Source of the DNA: Talpa occidentalis
Taxonomy: Eukaryota > Chordata > Mammalia > Eulipotyphla > Talpidae
DNA length: 64,000 nt
Assembly: GCF_014898055.3 (NCBI RefSeq)
Contig: NW_023601322.1
Coordinates: 7,087,312 to 7,151,311, forward strand
Direction: 5' to 3'
The translations under genes were made by a program, and so were the position numbers. Of the stretch, positions 48,175 through 60,420 are shown one piece after another. The notes below the pieces were generated by a model. That model had not been told where the DNA came from and ran no database searches. It worked only from the letters and a program-made list of their open reading frames with translations. How positions within the stretch are numbered: position 1 is the stretch's first letter; the number at the start of each line of letters is the position of its first letter.

Positions 48175-48661
48175 AATTTCTTTTTTTTTTTATATTTATT
48201 TTTTATTTATTTATTTTTTTATTGTCCAAATGGGTTTACTTTATTTTCTTTTTAATTAATAAATTTTATTTTTATATTCCCCATACAATTGCAATCCCCC
48301 CATTCTGACCACAATCCCTCCCCTCCCGCCCCCCACCCCCCAAAAAGTGTCTCTGGTTCATAGTTTTTGTTGATTTTGATTTTCACTTTCTTATAGTTAT
48401 TCATTTTCCTGGTCCCTTATTTAAGTTTTCTAGATCCCTGCTATGAGTGAGACCATCCGGTATTTTTCTTTTTCTTTTTGGCTTATTTCACTGAGCATGA
48501 TCCCTTCCAGCGCCATCCATGTTGCTGCAAATTGCATGTGTTTATCTTTTTTGAATGCTGAGTAATATTCCATGGTATATATGTACCACATCTTCTTGAT
48601 CCAGTCATCTATTTTTGGGCATTTGGGCTGTTTCCAAAGCTTAGCTATTGTAAAATTTCTT
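48175..48661 (-). mobile_element. Young L1 3' end, antisense, 5'-truncated
   Basis: From about 48270 to 48653 the plus strand is a close reverse complement of the L1 at 2.2-3.5 kb. It has the C-rich 3' UTR tract at 48316-48341, then TTCATAGTTTTTGTTGATTT, CTAGATCCCTGCTATGAGTG and CATGGTATATATGTACCACA, ending inside ORF2 about 75 codons before its stop. AATTTCTT at 48175-48182 and 48654-48661 is a candidate 8-bp duplication. The A-rich tail side (48181-48270) is bipartite: two T-rich stretches are separated by TTGTCCAAATGGGTTTAC. Confidence 0.88.
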
Positions 48662-50044
48662 GATCGGTCTTTGCATCTGTCATGAAGACAGGCTCTAGTA
48701 AAACAGCTCTAGAACATGGGTCCCTGGGGATTGATGTCAGCTGGACCATATCATGCTACACTATATTGTATCAGACAATATTTTAACACACAGGGGGTAC
48801 TGCAAACAGATTTTTAGTTGTTTAAAAGTTTTGCAATGTGGCAGTCAAAATAAAGACAACTGTTTTTTCTTCATTCTGGATAGTCTCAAACGGCATGAAT
48901 AAGGCTTTTAAAATACTGTTGAGTAGAAAAATATCTTGTTCTGCACTATTCTTTGATTGTTGTGAATTTTCAGCTTTTTTATTTTTTTAATATTCATTAT
49001 TCATAAAGGGTTGTCCTTGCCAAACTCTGCAGAAGAAATCAGTCCGAATAAAGGAGAGGAATATGTTCTCCACAGTTGCTATAGTAAATGAAGGGTCAGG
49101 ACGTTGTCTAGTGCAATGATTTCTCAAAAACGAATCACTTACTTATACATGTTTGAAATAAATAATGTCAATGTTCTCTTATCAAATATCACAGAAAATA
49201 TGAAATTTACTCTTTTCACATCTGTACATTACTCTCTGGACTATAACTAAACCATTCATTTGAGTAACACGGTTGAAAGAAGTCCTTTAGTTTTTGTTTT
49301 GTTCTCAAATCCAAACAATAATTAGAGGTAAAAATATGTCCCAGGAAGTTCAACACTACCACTAAGGCAATTTTTTTTGTTTTTATATTGAGAATCACCA
49401 AGTTTAATATAAAGATAAATTACTTTGATTTAATATCATTGTGATTATCTACTCTCTAAGAGATACTGTTTTACCTACTTTAGGCAGTGATTCTAAATAT
49501 TTTTGCCTATTTCAACACACCTGCTAGATGATTACATGGATGACACACTTCAGGAGGCAAACTGATTTGTTTTTCAAGACTGCAAAAAGAGAAAATGTAC
49601 GGGGCCGTTTGGGGAAATTTTTGCTGGACTGAAGCCCCATGCGCTCTTCTTCCTCTGAGATTAAGAAAGAAACGTTTAGGGCACATGAGGATGAGCAAGA
49701 CAGATAACATGTGTTCAAGGAATGTGTAAAATATCTCACAGGGCATCCCAGCGATTGCTGGGAATACTGATGCTTGGAAAATGCCCCACAGCCCAGTGAC
49801 TGGCATTGGGAACCCCCGAGGGCTCGGGAGACTTCCACACTAGAGCTTCATCACCGGAAAGCAGCACTAAGTGCACTGGAGGTGCAAAGTACACACACAA
49901 TCAGTTGCCAGAGGATCATTAACTTAGAGAATCAAAGGAAATGCAGAACCATGAGAACAATGACAGGGTTCTAGTCCCGTGTGCATAACTTGCATCTAGT
50001 CTGCAGTCTCTTGTTGCAATCTCTACAGGTTCCTTCTTAAAATG
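48662..50044. other. Unassigned DNA
   Basis: No gene is recognised. Two overlapping minus-strand frames at 49507-49806 and 49524-49838 occupy a slightly GC-richer patch; neither has a family signature. Confidence 0.45.
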
Positions 50045-50620
50045 AATTTTTAAAAATTTTGTGAAGTCCAATTTATCTAGCTTTCCCTCTTCGAGAGTGT
50101 TTTTGGTGTCAAATCTAACAAACTTTTGGCCTAACGCTAAGTTCTCATGATTTTCTCAGGCTTCTTTTTTTCTAAATGTATAACCATTCTGAGGCTACGC
50201 TGAAGTCCCTGAACCATTCTATATTTCTTTTTGTGTAAAATGTGAGATCTAAGTCATGCTTCCCTTCTCTTTCTTCCTATGGCTGCCTCACGGTTCCAGC
50301 ACCATTTGTTGAAAAGCCTGTTTTACTACAATTCAACTGCTTGCGCGCCTTTGTCAGACATCAGTTGAACGTATTTGCCAGGGTCTATTTCTGGGTTCTC
50401 TATTCTGTATCTTGCTATTGATTTTGTGCCCGTACCACAGTCTTGATTACTGTAGCTAAATAATAAATCTTAAAATTGGATAGATTGATTTTATGTACAT
50501 TATCATTCCTTTCCCAAAATGGTTTAAACAGTTCATTCTTTTGTTTTTCCACATAAATTTTAGAATAATCCTGCTAAGATTATTATGCTATAAATTACAT
50601 AAAGCAGCAAATCAGTTAGG
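50045..50620 (-). mobile_element. Old L1M fragment, antisense
   Basis: The complement of an L1M-type segment is clear: GTGAAGTCCAATTTATCTAG (about 50061), CGGTTCCAGCACCATTTGTT (about 50291), GGGTCTATTTCTGGGTTCTC (about 50381), TATTCTGTATCTTG, and then CCACAGTCTTGATTACTGTA (about 50436), with CCACATAAATTTTAGAATAA (about 50550) at the far end. All frames are lost. Confidence 0.85.
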
Positions 50621-50924
50621 GGGATACTGATATCTTAACTCTGTTGAGTCTTACAATCAATGAACACAGTATTGCTATTTATTTACAACTACATTTAAAC
50701 TACCAATAAGAACCATACACTTCATTATGAATCATATTTCTGAAAACTCTTTAATGAAATGAAAAATGTTAAGTTATCATGTAAAGTAAAAAAGGCATGT
50801 TATTAAAGTGCAAATACTTTATTGAACATATGGTAGAAAATTAAGTGAACTATATATAGTTATTGAACTTTCTATGTACAAAAATATGTGTGTGTATATA
50901 TATATATTTTCACAGAATAGCTGT
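50621..50924. other. Unassigned AT-rich DNA with a TG/TA tract
   Basis: A short alternating tract GTGTGTGTATATATATATAT lies at about 50887-50908. Nothing else is recognised. Confidence 0.5.
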
Positions 50925-51125
50925 GAAATTTAGTTCCTCTACTTGTTAACAGTGCGACCAAAGGCAATGCAATCAATCTTTCTGTGTCCCATTTTCCTCA
51001 TCAATGAAATTGGGCTAATCATCTTACAATATCTATCTCAGAGGAACGGTGCACTAAATTACAAGAGAGGGGAAATGAGTCTTACATTAAAACATTCAAT
51101 AAATGTTTGTAGTGGTTGTTATTAT
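50925..51125 (+). mobile_element. MIR SINE relic, sense
   Basis: TTCCTCTACTTGTTAACAGT, GCGACCAAAGGCAATGCAAT, TCCCATTTTCCTCATCAATG and the 3' words AAAACATTCAATAAATGTTTG occur in MIR order over about 200 bases, making this the longest MIR in the window. The frame 50943-51176 is chance. Confidence 0.78.
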
Positions 51126-52261
51126 TATAATACACAAATAACTGAAAAATTAGCATATTGGATGAGTTTATATTAGATCTGCTAAAAGTTAATCATTATT
51201 ATATATTGACTTTTCAGATTTTTCTGAGTATAATATCCCTGGAGTGGCATATTCAGTCTGCTTAACTTTTCAAATACAAAACATGATCTACAGAAAGAAA
51301 ATTTTAGTAAATCATGTGTGCTATTGGAGAAATAATTCCATATAATGTGAGTTAGTAGGAATTTCACCTCTGTAACTAGAATAATTCTTTAAGCTAACAA
51401 AACACTCTTTGGTCATGTCCAGCAGAAATTGCCCCTGAAGGACATCAGAAAAAAAGTGTAATGAATTTTAGAATACTTTGACTTTGTTTAAAAGCATTTA
51501 CATGCATTTTAGCCTTGGAAGCTGTTCCTAAAGAAAAGTCAAGTCTACTTTTAATTAAAAATGGCCTTTAAGGCAGTTTTTAAAAATATGTATAGACATG
51601 GGACACTGTTCAGAGGAGAGTTTTTTGTAATAACTACATTCAACATGAGGGATAATTGAACTAATTTAAAATGACAATTTTTATCAAGGTTTTTTTTTTA
51701 TTGAAATCTGTTTGGTGGCCTGATTACTTAACAGAGATCAGTAGTTGTATTTTATACTCATTGAAGTATGGTAGTGGTAATTCAAATAAAAAAATGAAAG
51801 TTGAGAAATGTCCGACAAACAGATAAGATCATTATCTGTCCCTTAGTCCCTCAGAGGCTGACTCACTGGCTAAATCCATCAAGTATAAAATAGCCTTTTA
51901 AATCACCTAGTAATTCAATGTGTATTTTGTTTTATGATTTCAAACTATGAATTAGGGAATCGCTATTCAGCTTCCCAATCCAATCTGTTCACTCTGAAGG
52001 AAAATTCAAAGTTAGTTTTTGATTTATTAGTGGTGATCTGAAGAGCTCCATTAGGGAACTGCACATGGAAATTCTAAAAATAATTGAATTAAAACCAGAC
52101 CTACATCGTAGCCTATGAATAAATGCTTGGTATTCTCTTCCCAGCAAGTGACTTCTATATTTCTCTTGTGCCTCTGTTAGCTCAAAGGCATAGAAATTCA
52201 CTCAGGGAAATATGATCAGAGAACCAACAAAGTGAAGAAAATACAGAGTGAAGTGGAGTGG
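51126..52261. other. Unassigned AT-rich DNA
   Basis: No gene or named repeat is recognised. Confidence 0.4.
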
Positions 52262-52400
52262 AAGGGGAATTTTAGCTCTGCTGTTTACTAGTTCTGTGAA
52301 CCTGAGCAGGAAAATCAATATTTCTGAAATTCAGCATCTCATTTGCAAAACAGAGTAATAAAACACATCTTGCAAAAGTGTGGGAATAATGCATTTCAAG
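52262..52400 (+). mobile_element. MIR SINE relic, sense
   Basis: TTTTAGCTCTGCTGTTTACT, AGTTCTGTGAACCTGAGCAG and CAGCATCTCATTTGCAAAAC follow the MIR core order (the usual form is 'agctctgccacttactagctgtgtgaccttgggcaag' then 'ctcatctgtaaaa'). Confidence 0.75.
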
Positions 52401-53639
52401 TATATGGAAGGGCTCCTGAGAGGGAAAAATTCAACTCATTATCAAAGCTGAATAATTCAACATTAGCAGAATTACTGAGAAGTACCAGAGAGCTCCTCTT
52501 ATGCGCAACCTGTCCTTGGGATTGTTGGAAAGGGACATTGCTTAAAGAGAGGGATGGACAGAGAGCGCTGGAGATGCTCAGCCTGATGGTTAGTGTGGGC
52601 CAGTGTGGAAACGACCAGGAAACAAACTGAACTATTTAAATTTGTGAAATAAGTGTGGGTGTCATATATTGTTGTTTTGGATACTTACTTCTCCAATCTG
52701 CAGGGAAAAAACACCATAAATTGAGAAACTCTCCCTTTTCCTGGATGTAATAGTGCCATTTTTATTCTTATGGAAACAGGAAAAAATATGATTCTAGAGG
52801 ATGTAATTGACACATCAAGGCACAGATGGTGAATGGCTCAGGCAGTGAGTCAGAAGGTAAAACAGGAAGTAGATTGGTTTGCATTCTTTCTACAATATTT
52901 GTAAATAGTTTTCAAAAAGCTTTGCAAGTGCAGAGAATCAACTGGTTTCCTGAATATTTATTCACCTTACCTGCTCTCCCAGCATCCCTACATCTATTAA
53001 GTACAAGGACTCTGTCCTATCCCTGACTGTCTGCTAATGAGAGAAATGTGAACCATCAATTACAGAGTCTCATGAAAATCAAATCAAAATGCCACAGGAG
53101 CAGGTTTGGTAATGTCTCAAATTCTGTTCAAACTGTTTTTATAATGTTAAAGAGTCACCTAGATCCTACCCAGAGGCCTTTCAAACAAAAGACATATGTA
53201 AATCCCCAGTGAGCGAACAGTTAGGAGCGAGAGGCTCATTTCCAGAGAGAAAATAAGCTCTTGAGAATGAGTCTCTGAATTTGTATACGATAAAACAGTG
53301 GGAAGTGGTGGAAACTACTCTCATAACCTACACTTGCCTAAGTAAGAGAAAAGGCAGGTCTGGGCCATGTTAGCTCTTGGCCATAACATTTCTGAAGTAC
53401 TTTTTATTAAAACTGATAAATTCAAGATTTTCTTTTCCTGAAAAAAGTCCACTGATAACTGCAATCTCATTGAGCTTCGTGGCATGACCTTCTGAAAACT
53501 CACCAGAGGGAGCCACCCCAGCCAGAGGGGACTAGATGGAGTCCGACTGGAGTCTCCCTCCCAGAAAATCCAATGGCGACTTGCCTTCGACAAGACACCA
53601 GGGACAAGGTGAAGTACTCTGGACTACAAAACCCTAAAA
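52401..53639. other. Unassigned DNA
   Basis: No gene or named repeat is recognised. The 90-codon minus-strand frame at 53321-53593 has no domain features. Confidence 0.4.
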
Positions 53640-55200
53640 AGATCACATTAGGGGGGCACAAGAGCAGTTTCCCTTTGCTCCCTCCCCCGTTAAGCCTCCT
53701 AGCATGACAGTTCTCTGGGGCAGGCAGCAGGACTAGAGGTGGGGCGGAGGGTGGTGCTTAGATCTAAGAGTAGGAGAGCTCGGTGGATCCTATCCCTGCC
53801 CTCCTGGCCCCTCCTGGCGGAGTCAAGTCCGTAGCCCCTGAAAACCTGGAAGCTGTTACTGGTTTTGCCTGGCTTGGGGTCAGAACAGGTGGGCGATGGC
53901 AGCTGGAGAGCGCAACCTGCAGTTCCACGCACGCAGCAAGAGGGGCAGCTCCCTGGCGGCCAGCATTCCCTCGAGCACCCCCAGGTCAGTCCCCACTGCG
54001 GGTTCAACCTCAGGCTCCACCACACCAGAAAGCCCTGTCTTGACCTGGCTGCCTCAGAGCCCCGCCCAGGCGCTGCGGGGTCACCGAGACCTCAGGCAGT
54101 CCTGCTCAGAACAAAACCCGCCATCCCAAGACAAGTACTTCAGGGAGGGGCCCTGAAGGCCGGGCGGAGGCTGCTGTTGGTGTTGGCACCGGCTCTCTCC
54201 TCTCTCGGTTAGGGTCTACTTCGGGAAGACGAAGAATCCCTGTCCCTCCTTTCAACAGACAAGTTGGAGCGGCCTTTGTTTTCCCCAGGAAGTGCCCCAG
54301 CTGACTTTCCCTTAACTCCCCAACCTCCGTCCTGGTGGGGCTGTGTGGGAGCTTCTGGAGTTACCCATCGCGCTGGCAGCAACAGGCAAAGTGCTGAAAA
54401 AGCAGCATGGAGACAAAACCTCTCTCTCTCTCTCTCTCACTGTCTCTCTCTGGTTCAGGGTCTGGCCACGCTCTGCCACAAGCACAAACAAAAGGGCCTT
54501 TGGTGCAGCAAAAAGAAAAACAACGTATTCCAACCAACAGGGTGGAAGGAGAGGCAGGACCAGCAGGAGAGGGAGTGGGGACGGTCCAGGGACCCCGTGA
54601 TGGTGCAGGGAGCTACAGCTACTGGGTCAGGGGCGGGAGCACAGGTGTGATGCTGAGGTTGGGGGCGCCCTCCAGTGTGCAGGGGCAAAGGTCCACCCCT
54701 GTGTGGCAGGAAGGGGGTGCTGTTTACAGCAGTCACCAGGACAAAGAAAGCCAGCCCTCATGCATCACTCCCTTTTAAAAACTCACAAAATGGCTGCTCA
54801 GCTCATCCCCCTTCCCTGCAGCTCAGGACCTGGGGGTGGGGGGTGGCATCCAGACCCCAGCCCCACACAGGACCATCCCTGCCTGCTGGGCGGTGTCTTG
54901 TCATCAGGGGTCCTAATCCGGTTCATCTGCCCTGGTGGCTCTGAGACGCTCACATACAGGAAGGGCACATGTTATTATAAAACTTTTCTATGATTTTCTT
55001 ATCAATCTGCCTGTTTGATAATTTGCCAGCCCACAGGAACCCAGTGGAGCCCAGCAAGTGCACCAGCTTGGAACAGGAAACTCTGCCAGCAGACTGCCAT
55101 CCTGGAAAGAGTCTGCAGCCCCAGGACTCAGGATACACCCTGAGTTCCAGAACACATAGACCAGCCCTGCTGCTGGTCTTCTGATTCAAAGTCAACCCAG
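53640..55200. other. GC-richer block of unknown origin, possible decayed LTR
   Basis: This is the longest GC-richer stretch of the window, with scattered CpGs between 53800 and 54250. It contains a CT tract at 54418-54438. Many frames are open on both strands (for example 53699-54025 minus, 53865-54212 plus, 54264-54650 plus), which is expected when stop codons are rare. None shows a domain, and they contradict one another in phase. At about 54985-55030 TCTATGATTTTCTTATCAAT and CTGCCTGTTTGATAATTTGC resemble the 3' part of some class I endogenous retroviral LTRs. No paired terminal repeats were found. A gene promoter or CpG island is an alternative. Confidence 0.35.
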
Positions 55201-55400
55201 AGCACTATGCAGTGGGTGAGCACAGCCCGGGCCTCGCTGCTGACAAGGGTTGACTGCAGAGAGCAGTGTATAGCCCTGCCTGCTGTGGGGTCCAGTTAGC
55301 TACATGCCGTCCCATCTGAGGATTCCACTGAGCACAGGAGATAGCAGAGGCCAGCTAGGAGCCTGACAGACATATGAATATATATTAAAATAGCAAGGAA
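55201..55400. other. Unassigned DNA
   Basis: No repeat or gene is recognised up to the start of SINE copy 10. Confidence 0.35.
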
Positions 55401-55667
55401 GGGGCCTCTCCAGTGGCACAAGGGGTTAAGTCACAGCACCATGAAGCTATGAGCAGCCACTGCACCATGAGTTCAATCCCTGGCCAGGGAGCTACCCACA
55501 TGGCATAGGAGACCTCTCCTGCCTCGCCCACTGCTCCTCTCAGCAGTGCATTTCAGTCAGTCTGCCTGTTCTGCTCCCCACTCTGTCTCTGGTGAATCTT
55601 TACAACCCTGCACCTCTGGCCCGCACCCCAGCTCTTGTATGCATAAATAAATAAATCTTTTAAAAAA
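55401..55667 (+). mobile_element. tRNA-derived SINE, copy 10, type A
   Basis: The head is GGGGCCTCTCCAGTGGCACA. A B-box relative, GAGTTCAATCCCTGG, lies at about 55468. The body has CCCACATGGC, AGACCTCTCCTG and CTCAGCAGTG, then CCCAGCTCTTGTATGCATAA and AAATAAATCTTTT. CpG loss is extensive. I found no convincing target-site duplication. Confidence 0.88.
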
Positions 55668-58129
55668 CAGCATGCAACCTGATAGACTGATAGTCAATGT
55701 TGTAAGAATTTCAATTCTGTACAAATACAATACAATTAAGATTTCAAGAATATATTATTTAATGTTTCTAATGTCTAAGCTACTACTTTCTTAACAATTT
55801 TATGTTTGGAGGTTTTCATTGATGATTTTAGCCAAAAAGTTTGAATAGCTCTTGTTTTCTTTCCTTATTAGTCACTGTAAAAATTTAATAGCATTTTTTA
55901 AATGAGATTTCACTAGCAGATTCTAAAATTTAGGAGAGTAATAGCATGGGAAGAGATAAGAACATGTTGATAAAGAAGAATAAACATTAAAGTAACAGAA
56001 TATCACAGACCAATAAAGTAACACAGAATATCACAGACCGAACACTACTCTAAAATTCTAGGGATAAAATATAAAGTAACACAAGCCAAAAACCAAAATA
56101 GTTCAAGATGAGCATACTTAGAGAAATGGAGTGTCACAGAAGGAAGGGCCCAGAAGTGGATCAATGCAAACAAGGGCATTTGAAAACACCCATTTTTGAA
56201 CCTATGAATATAACCATAATGCCAGGAAAAGTAAGACTTAGGAAGAATTACAGAATTGTGGGGGGAGATTACCAGGCAAAAAGCATAAAATAGCATTTAA
56301 AATGCTACATCTTAGTTTATAAAATCAGAGCTTACTACACTGTCTTGGGTTAAATATATTTAAGAAAAGAGAAATAAGGCGTCCTAATACAGGCCCACAC
56401 GAGAACTCCACGGCGACATCAACAACATCCAAAACAAAACCCAGACAACCTCCCCGCAGAGCTGTTCCCTCCCTCCATGCAAGTAATCCTTGTTTCACTG
56501 CATCTGGGGTTCAAGGTTTTGGCAAAATTTTAAAACACATCTTAGTGTTTCCTTTCAGATTCATATTTGCAAATGTTATCATGCAAGCTAAAATTCCTTT
56601 GCACAAACCTACAACGTTCTATATCCACTCTGGTTTTCTCGCCTACTTTGCTCTTTTTCATTCTGGATGAAGACATTTTACCCAAGGATAAAACTAGATG
56701 TTTTTCTCCCTAATAAACCGAGACCCATCGCATTGCCTTGTACGCGAACTTGTACCCCGTTTGCCATTACTGCTCCTAGGAGTCCCATCCGTGTCTACTA
56801 AATACAATTTTTAACCAAAGTAGATTCATTTACAAAGAAAACTATAGAAGGCGTAATTGTGAACTCTGACGCATATCAGCATTTTAATGCACTAACAGAA
56901 CTAACAGAACGTGAGCACTCAAAACACAGGTTTCTATTGCTACAACAATCTGTTAAACAGCTCCTAAAATAAGCGAAAATGACAGGTTCATTAACAGGCC
57001 TCTTTGCAGCCCAGGAAGTAAGTCCTTGTAGTATAGAGTAGGAAAAGCAAATGTCTATACTTAAAATGTTGCTCAGTATCCATGTTTCAGTATTTTACCT
57101 TAGAAAAAACCAATGTATCCAAAGAGATCAACTCATTAACACAATTTAATATTTGTCTAAAGTATTAGCTGGAATCTTGGAAAGTACCTCCCAGTTCACA
57201 TTCTGTAAACATAAGTGATATTGAAATTATTTGTCAGAGTAATGAGTCAACCTGGTTCAACACAAATTTACATTTTCCCATTACCTTAAACATTAAGTGG
57301 ACGTAGTACTAGTTAGTTTGCTCAGCTAACTTGTACAAGCTTAGGAAAAACACATGCAAGTAGAATATATATATATATGATCCCATACAGTAACACTAAT
57401 GAATCAAAAAATACACTGATGATTCTGTTAAACTAGTTTAACAGATTCTGAAAATACTAGTTTTGTTTGCAAAGTTTTAGCTTCAATTCTAAGATCATTG
57501 TACTTTTCTTTCTAATATATCCTTTTCTAGGATAATAAACATTTATTTCCTAATAAAATAGATTTCTTTTCTAGCATAATAAATTTGTTAGAATTTCCTT
57601 TGTTAGAAATTTTCAATTATAATAGCATTTATGTATCTCTATAATCCAATTGCACACAGTTTTTAATTTTAAGAGGTTATAATCTAATTTATGAAAACCA
57701 CTGGTGGGAGGGACATATTAAGGAGTCACATGGTGAAAGGTAAAGATCTGTAGGAAACAGACATTTAGACATCCAAACCCTGAAAAAAAAAATGAGTTTA
57801 TAGTTTCAATTCTAAAATTTCAATCATGGTTAAAGATTAAGCACAGAGACACAAAAATTCACTGGTATAGATACGAAATACGAAATGTTATTTTCCTCCC
57901 TGGTGAGTACAAATTCCTGCCTGTCCTGAGGTCAAAACAAAATAATATGCAAACAAACAAAAAGAAATAACAAAGGAGATTCTTTGCTACCTCTTACTCA
58001 ACAGAGTGGATCCTCTACAAAAACAACCAAACAATCCAACCATAGAAGCGAATTTCCAATCAAAAAACAGGTATTTTTAGAGTTGGAAAAATAGCAAAAG
58101 AGTAAGAAAATAGTGCTGGAAGCTCTCTA
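55668..58129. other. Unassigned AT-rich DNA with a 26-bp-period direct repeat
   Basis: No gene is recognised. AAAGTAACAGAATATCACAG at 55989 is followed by a second version, AAAGTAACACAGAATATCAC, at 56015; the second has two extra bases. A TA tract lies at 57366-57378. The opposed frames 56045-56296 (minus) and 56108-56293 (plus) are chance. Confidence 0.45.
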
Positions 58130-58860
58130 GACAATGAAGTGCTGGAAATGAGTGCAAAGGGAAGCAGGGCTAGGACCAGACGCCTGAAGAGTCTGCTCTC
58201 TAAGTGTCTCTCTGCCCCGCTCGCACCTGCTGTCCTGGACTAGCTGCTGGGAACCCTGGAGAGCTGAGTGACCAGATGAAGCTACGGAACACAGAAGGCA
58301 GGTGGGCTGAAAAAAAAGCCCTCTTGCTTCTGAGGCCCAACTGGCCCCTGGTATTCTGGGAAGGAAAGACAACACATGGAGGAGAGACACTTAGAGAAAC
58401 TTGGAAGAGACACATGGGTGAGATGCGGAAGACGTGGGGAGGCTGACAACGGCTGTCGTTACCTTGATTTGTGCTTTGATTTTGCAACTTTTGTCCCAGA
58501 CTTGCCTGGCCCCTTACACCCCTGCCTTGTGTTTCTCTGCCAAAGAAGGTGCCTTCAATTGGTATTGAGATTTTGGGCCTCAGCAGCCCTCCTTCAGGAG
58601 ACTCTGTTTGGTGGCATTTGCCCGGGAAGGGAGGGGTCATTTGGGTGTTTTACTGGGACACTAATGTCCTCTCTTCTCTTTCTTCTCTGTGCACACTCAT
58701 ATTATCAGAGATCTATCACTCTAAGGGTCTGGTTTGCCTTGTGTGCACAGGGATGGCTGAATCCCTTCAGAGTGTGCAAATCTGGGGGTTCCTGGGTACC
58801 CCTTGGTCATATACTAACATACAGAACTAGGTTTCTACTGAAATGCAGTTTTTATCTACT
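58130..58860. other. GC-richer segment with long overlapping frames, unassigned
   Basis: The plus strand has a 163-codon frame (58376-58867), and the minus strand has a 146-codon frame (58200-58640) that overlaps its 5' half. Both cannot be real, and neither shows a domain, signal peptide or splice context I can defend. TTTGGTGGCATTTGCCCGGG at about 58607 vaguely recalls the tRNA-Pro primer-binding region of gammaretrovirus-like elements, which would suit a decayed LTR upstream, but the match is weak. Confidence 0.35.
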
Positions 58861-60134
58861 TTCTTAATACAGGCAAAGTGTTCTCAGTGTCATATAATTC
58901 AGAAACTATGAAGAAATGACAGAAAACATTTTCTATTGAAAGAAATATATCAGATGCCAAAGGTAATGTAATTAAATTTGAAAGATTGGGAAGCGATTAA
59001 AGATTATATTTATACATGCATGATAAACATCTTAATTAGCAGTATAGATTATTATATAAGGCATGTTTATAGGGGATATATGTAGTCATAAGCTATAAAA
59101 ATAGTAACATTATACAAACTTGTATAATTAAATACAACTCAAAGTGAGGAACAAAAGCTGTGAACAGGCCATTAATAGAAAATTAAATGTAATCTGAAAA
59201 ACCCCTTAATTAGCAGAAAAAAGTAAAATTAAAGCACACAGAGTATATTCTTTCTTTTCAGAATTAAAAAAAAATTGTTAATATCCACAGGTAATATTGG
59301 AGTGAAATGTCCAATTACAGGGAAGAACTTCTCATATCTACTTATCCTCAAAATGTGCACGCCCAGTTGCTAGAGCAAATTTTCTAATAGGAAAGTTATA
59401 CTTTCAATTTTCTTTCTTTTTTATTTTTATATCATCTTATTTTGAAGAAAACAAGAAGTGATATACATATATTCATTAGACAAAACAAATACTAATAAAA
59501 TGCAAGGTATTTTAGTTTATGTGTAGACTACTAACACTTGCTCAGTCAACTGCAAGGGTGCAACTCTTCGAAGTACAAGTCTTAGTTATGCATGTTTTGG
59601 TTGTCCTTATTTAGAGCATTACTTGCATCACTGTGACAATCACCTGAGTTTATGAAAAGGAAGGAGTCTAGCTATTCTTACCTCTAATTCTTATTTAAAA
59701 TTATTAGAAAATACAATTTCATTCGAAAATTAATAGGAATTTATCCTCTTTCCCCTTTTACCTCTTTTAGAAAGCCATTCAAGAGTTACATGAACCAACT
59801 TAAAAATTAAAAATGTCTTCAGAGAGCATGTACTACTGCAGAGCTATGTGAAGATGTGAAAAACACCCTAAGGCTAGTTATGCTTTGCTAAGAATTTAAG
59901 AATTTATAGACTTTTTCTCCATAAGGTATCCCATTTAGTTTATCACTCCTGCAAGTAACAAAGTCCTGCTTTCTTAGTATAAGCATCTCCTTTTGGCCTT
60001 TGCTGTCCTGGTGAAAGGAAACAGATTTAAGTACTCCTCTTGGTCATGCTGTCAAGGAGCACTGAAGGGGAGAATTAAGGGGGAAGAATTAGAATATGTA
60101 GGACAAAGGTAGCTGTAGGGTGTCAAGTCAACTA
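58861..60134. other. Unassigned AT-rich DNA
   Basis: No gene or named repeat is recognised. Confidence 0.4.
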
Positions 60135-60420
60135 CGATTCTTTCTTTTTTTTAAAGATTTATTTATTTATGAATACAAGAGCTGGGGTACAGGCCAGAGA
60201 TGCGGGGGTGAGAGGATTCACCAGAGACAGAGAGGGAGCAGAACAGGCAGATCTACTGAAATACACTGCTGAGGGGAGCAGTGGGAGAGTCAGGAGAGGT
60301 CTGCTGCGCCATGTGTGTAGTTCCCTGCCCAGGGATCGAATTCCTGATGCAGAGGCTGCTATTGCTTCCTAGTGTGGTGCTTAACCCCTTGCGCCACTAG
60401 GGAGGCCCCCGATTCTTTCT
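60135..60420 (-). mobile_element. tRNA-derived SINE, copy 11, type A
   Basis: In reverse orientation from the T-rich tail at 60146 to the head complement CTAGGGAGGCCCC at 60409, between identical 11-bp repeats CGATTCTTTCT at 60135-60145 and 60410-60420. ACAAGAGCTGGGGTACAGGC marks the type A 3' body. The B-box complement GGGATCGAATTCCTG keeps its CpG. The frame 60169-60372 is SINE-derived. Confidence 0.92.

Noticed and set aside
53699..54993. Cluster of frames of 80-130 codons on both strands, considered as exons
   Set aside because: They are mutually exclusive in phase and strand, show no domain, and reflect GC-rich composition with few stop codons.
58200..58867. Opposed 146- and 163-codon frames, considered as a novel gene
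   Set aside because: They overlap antisense, have no recognisable domain or supporting signals, and low stop density explains them.
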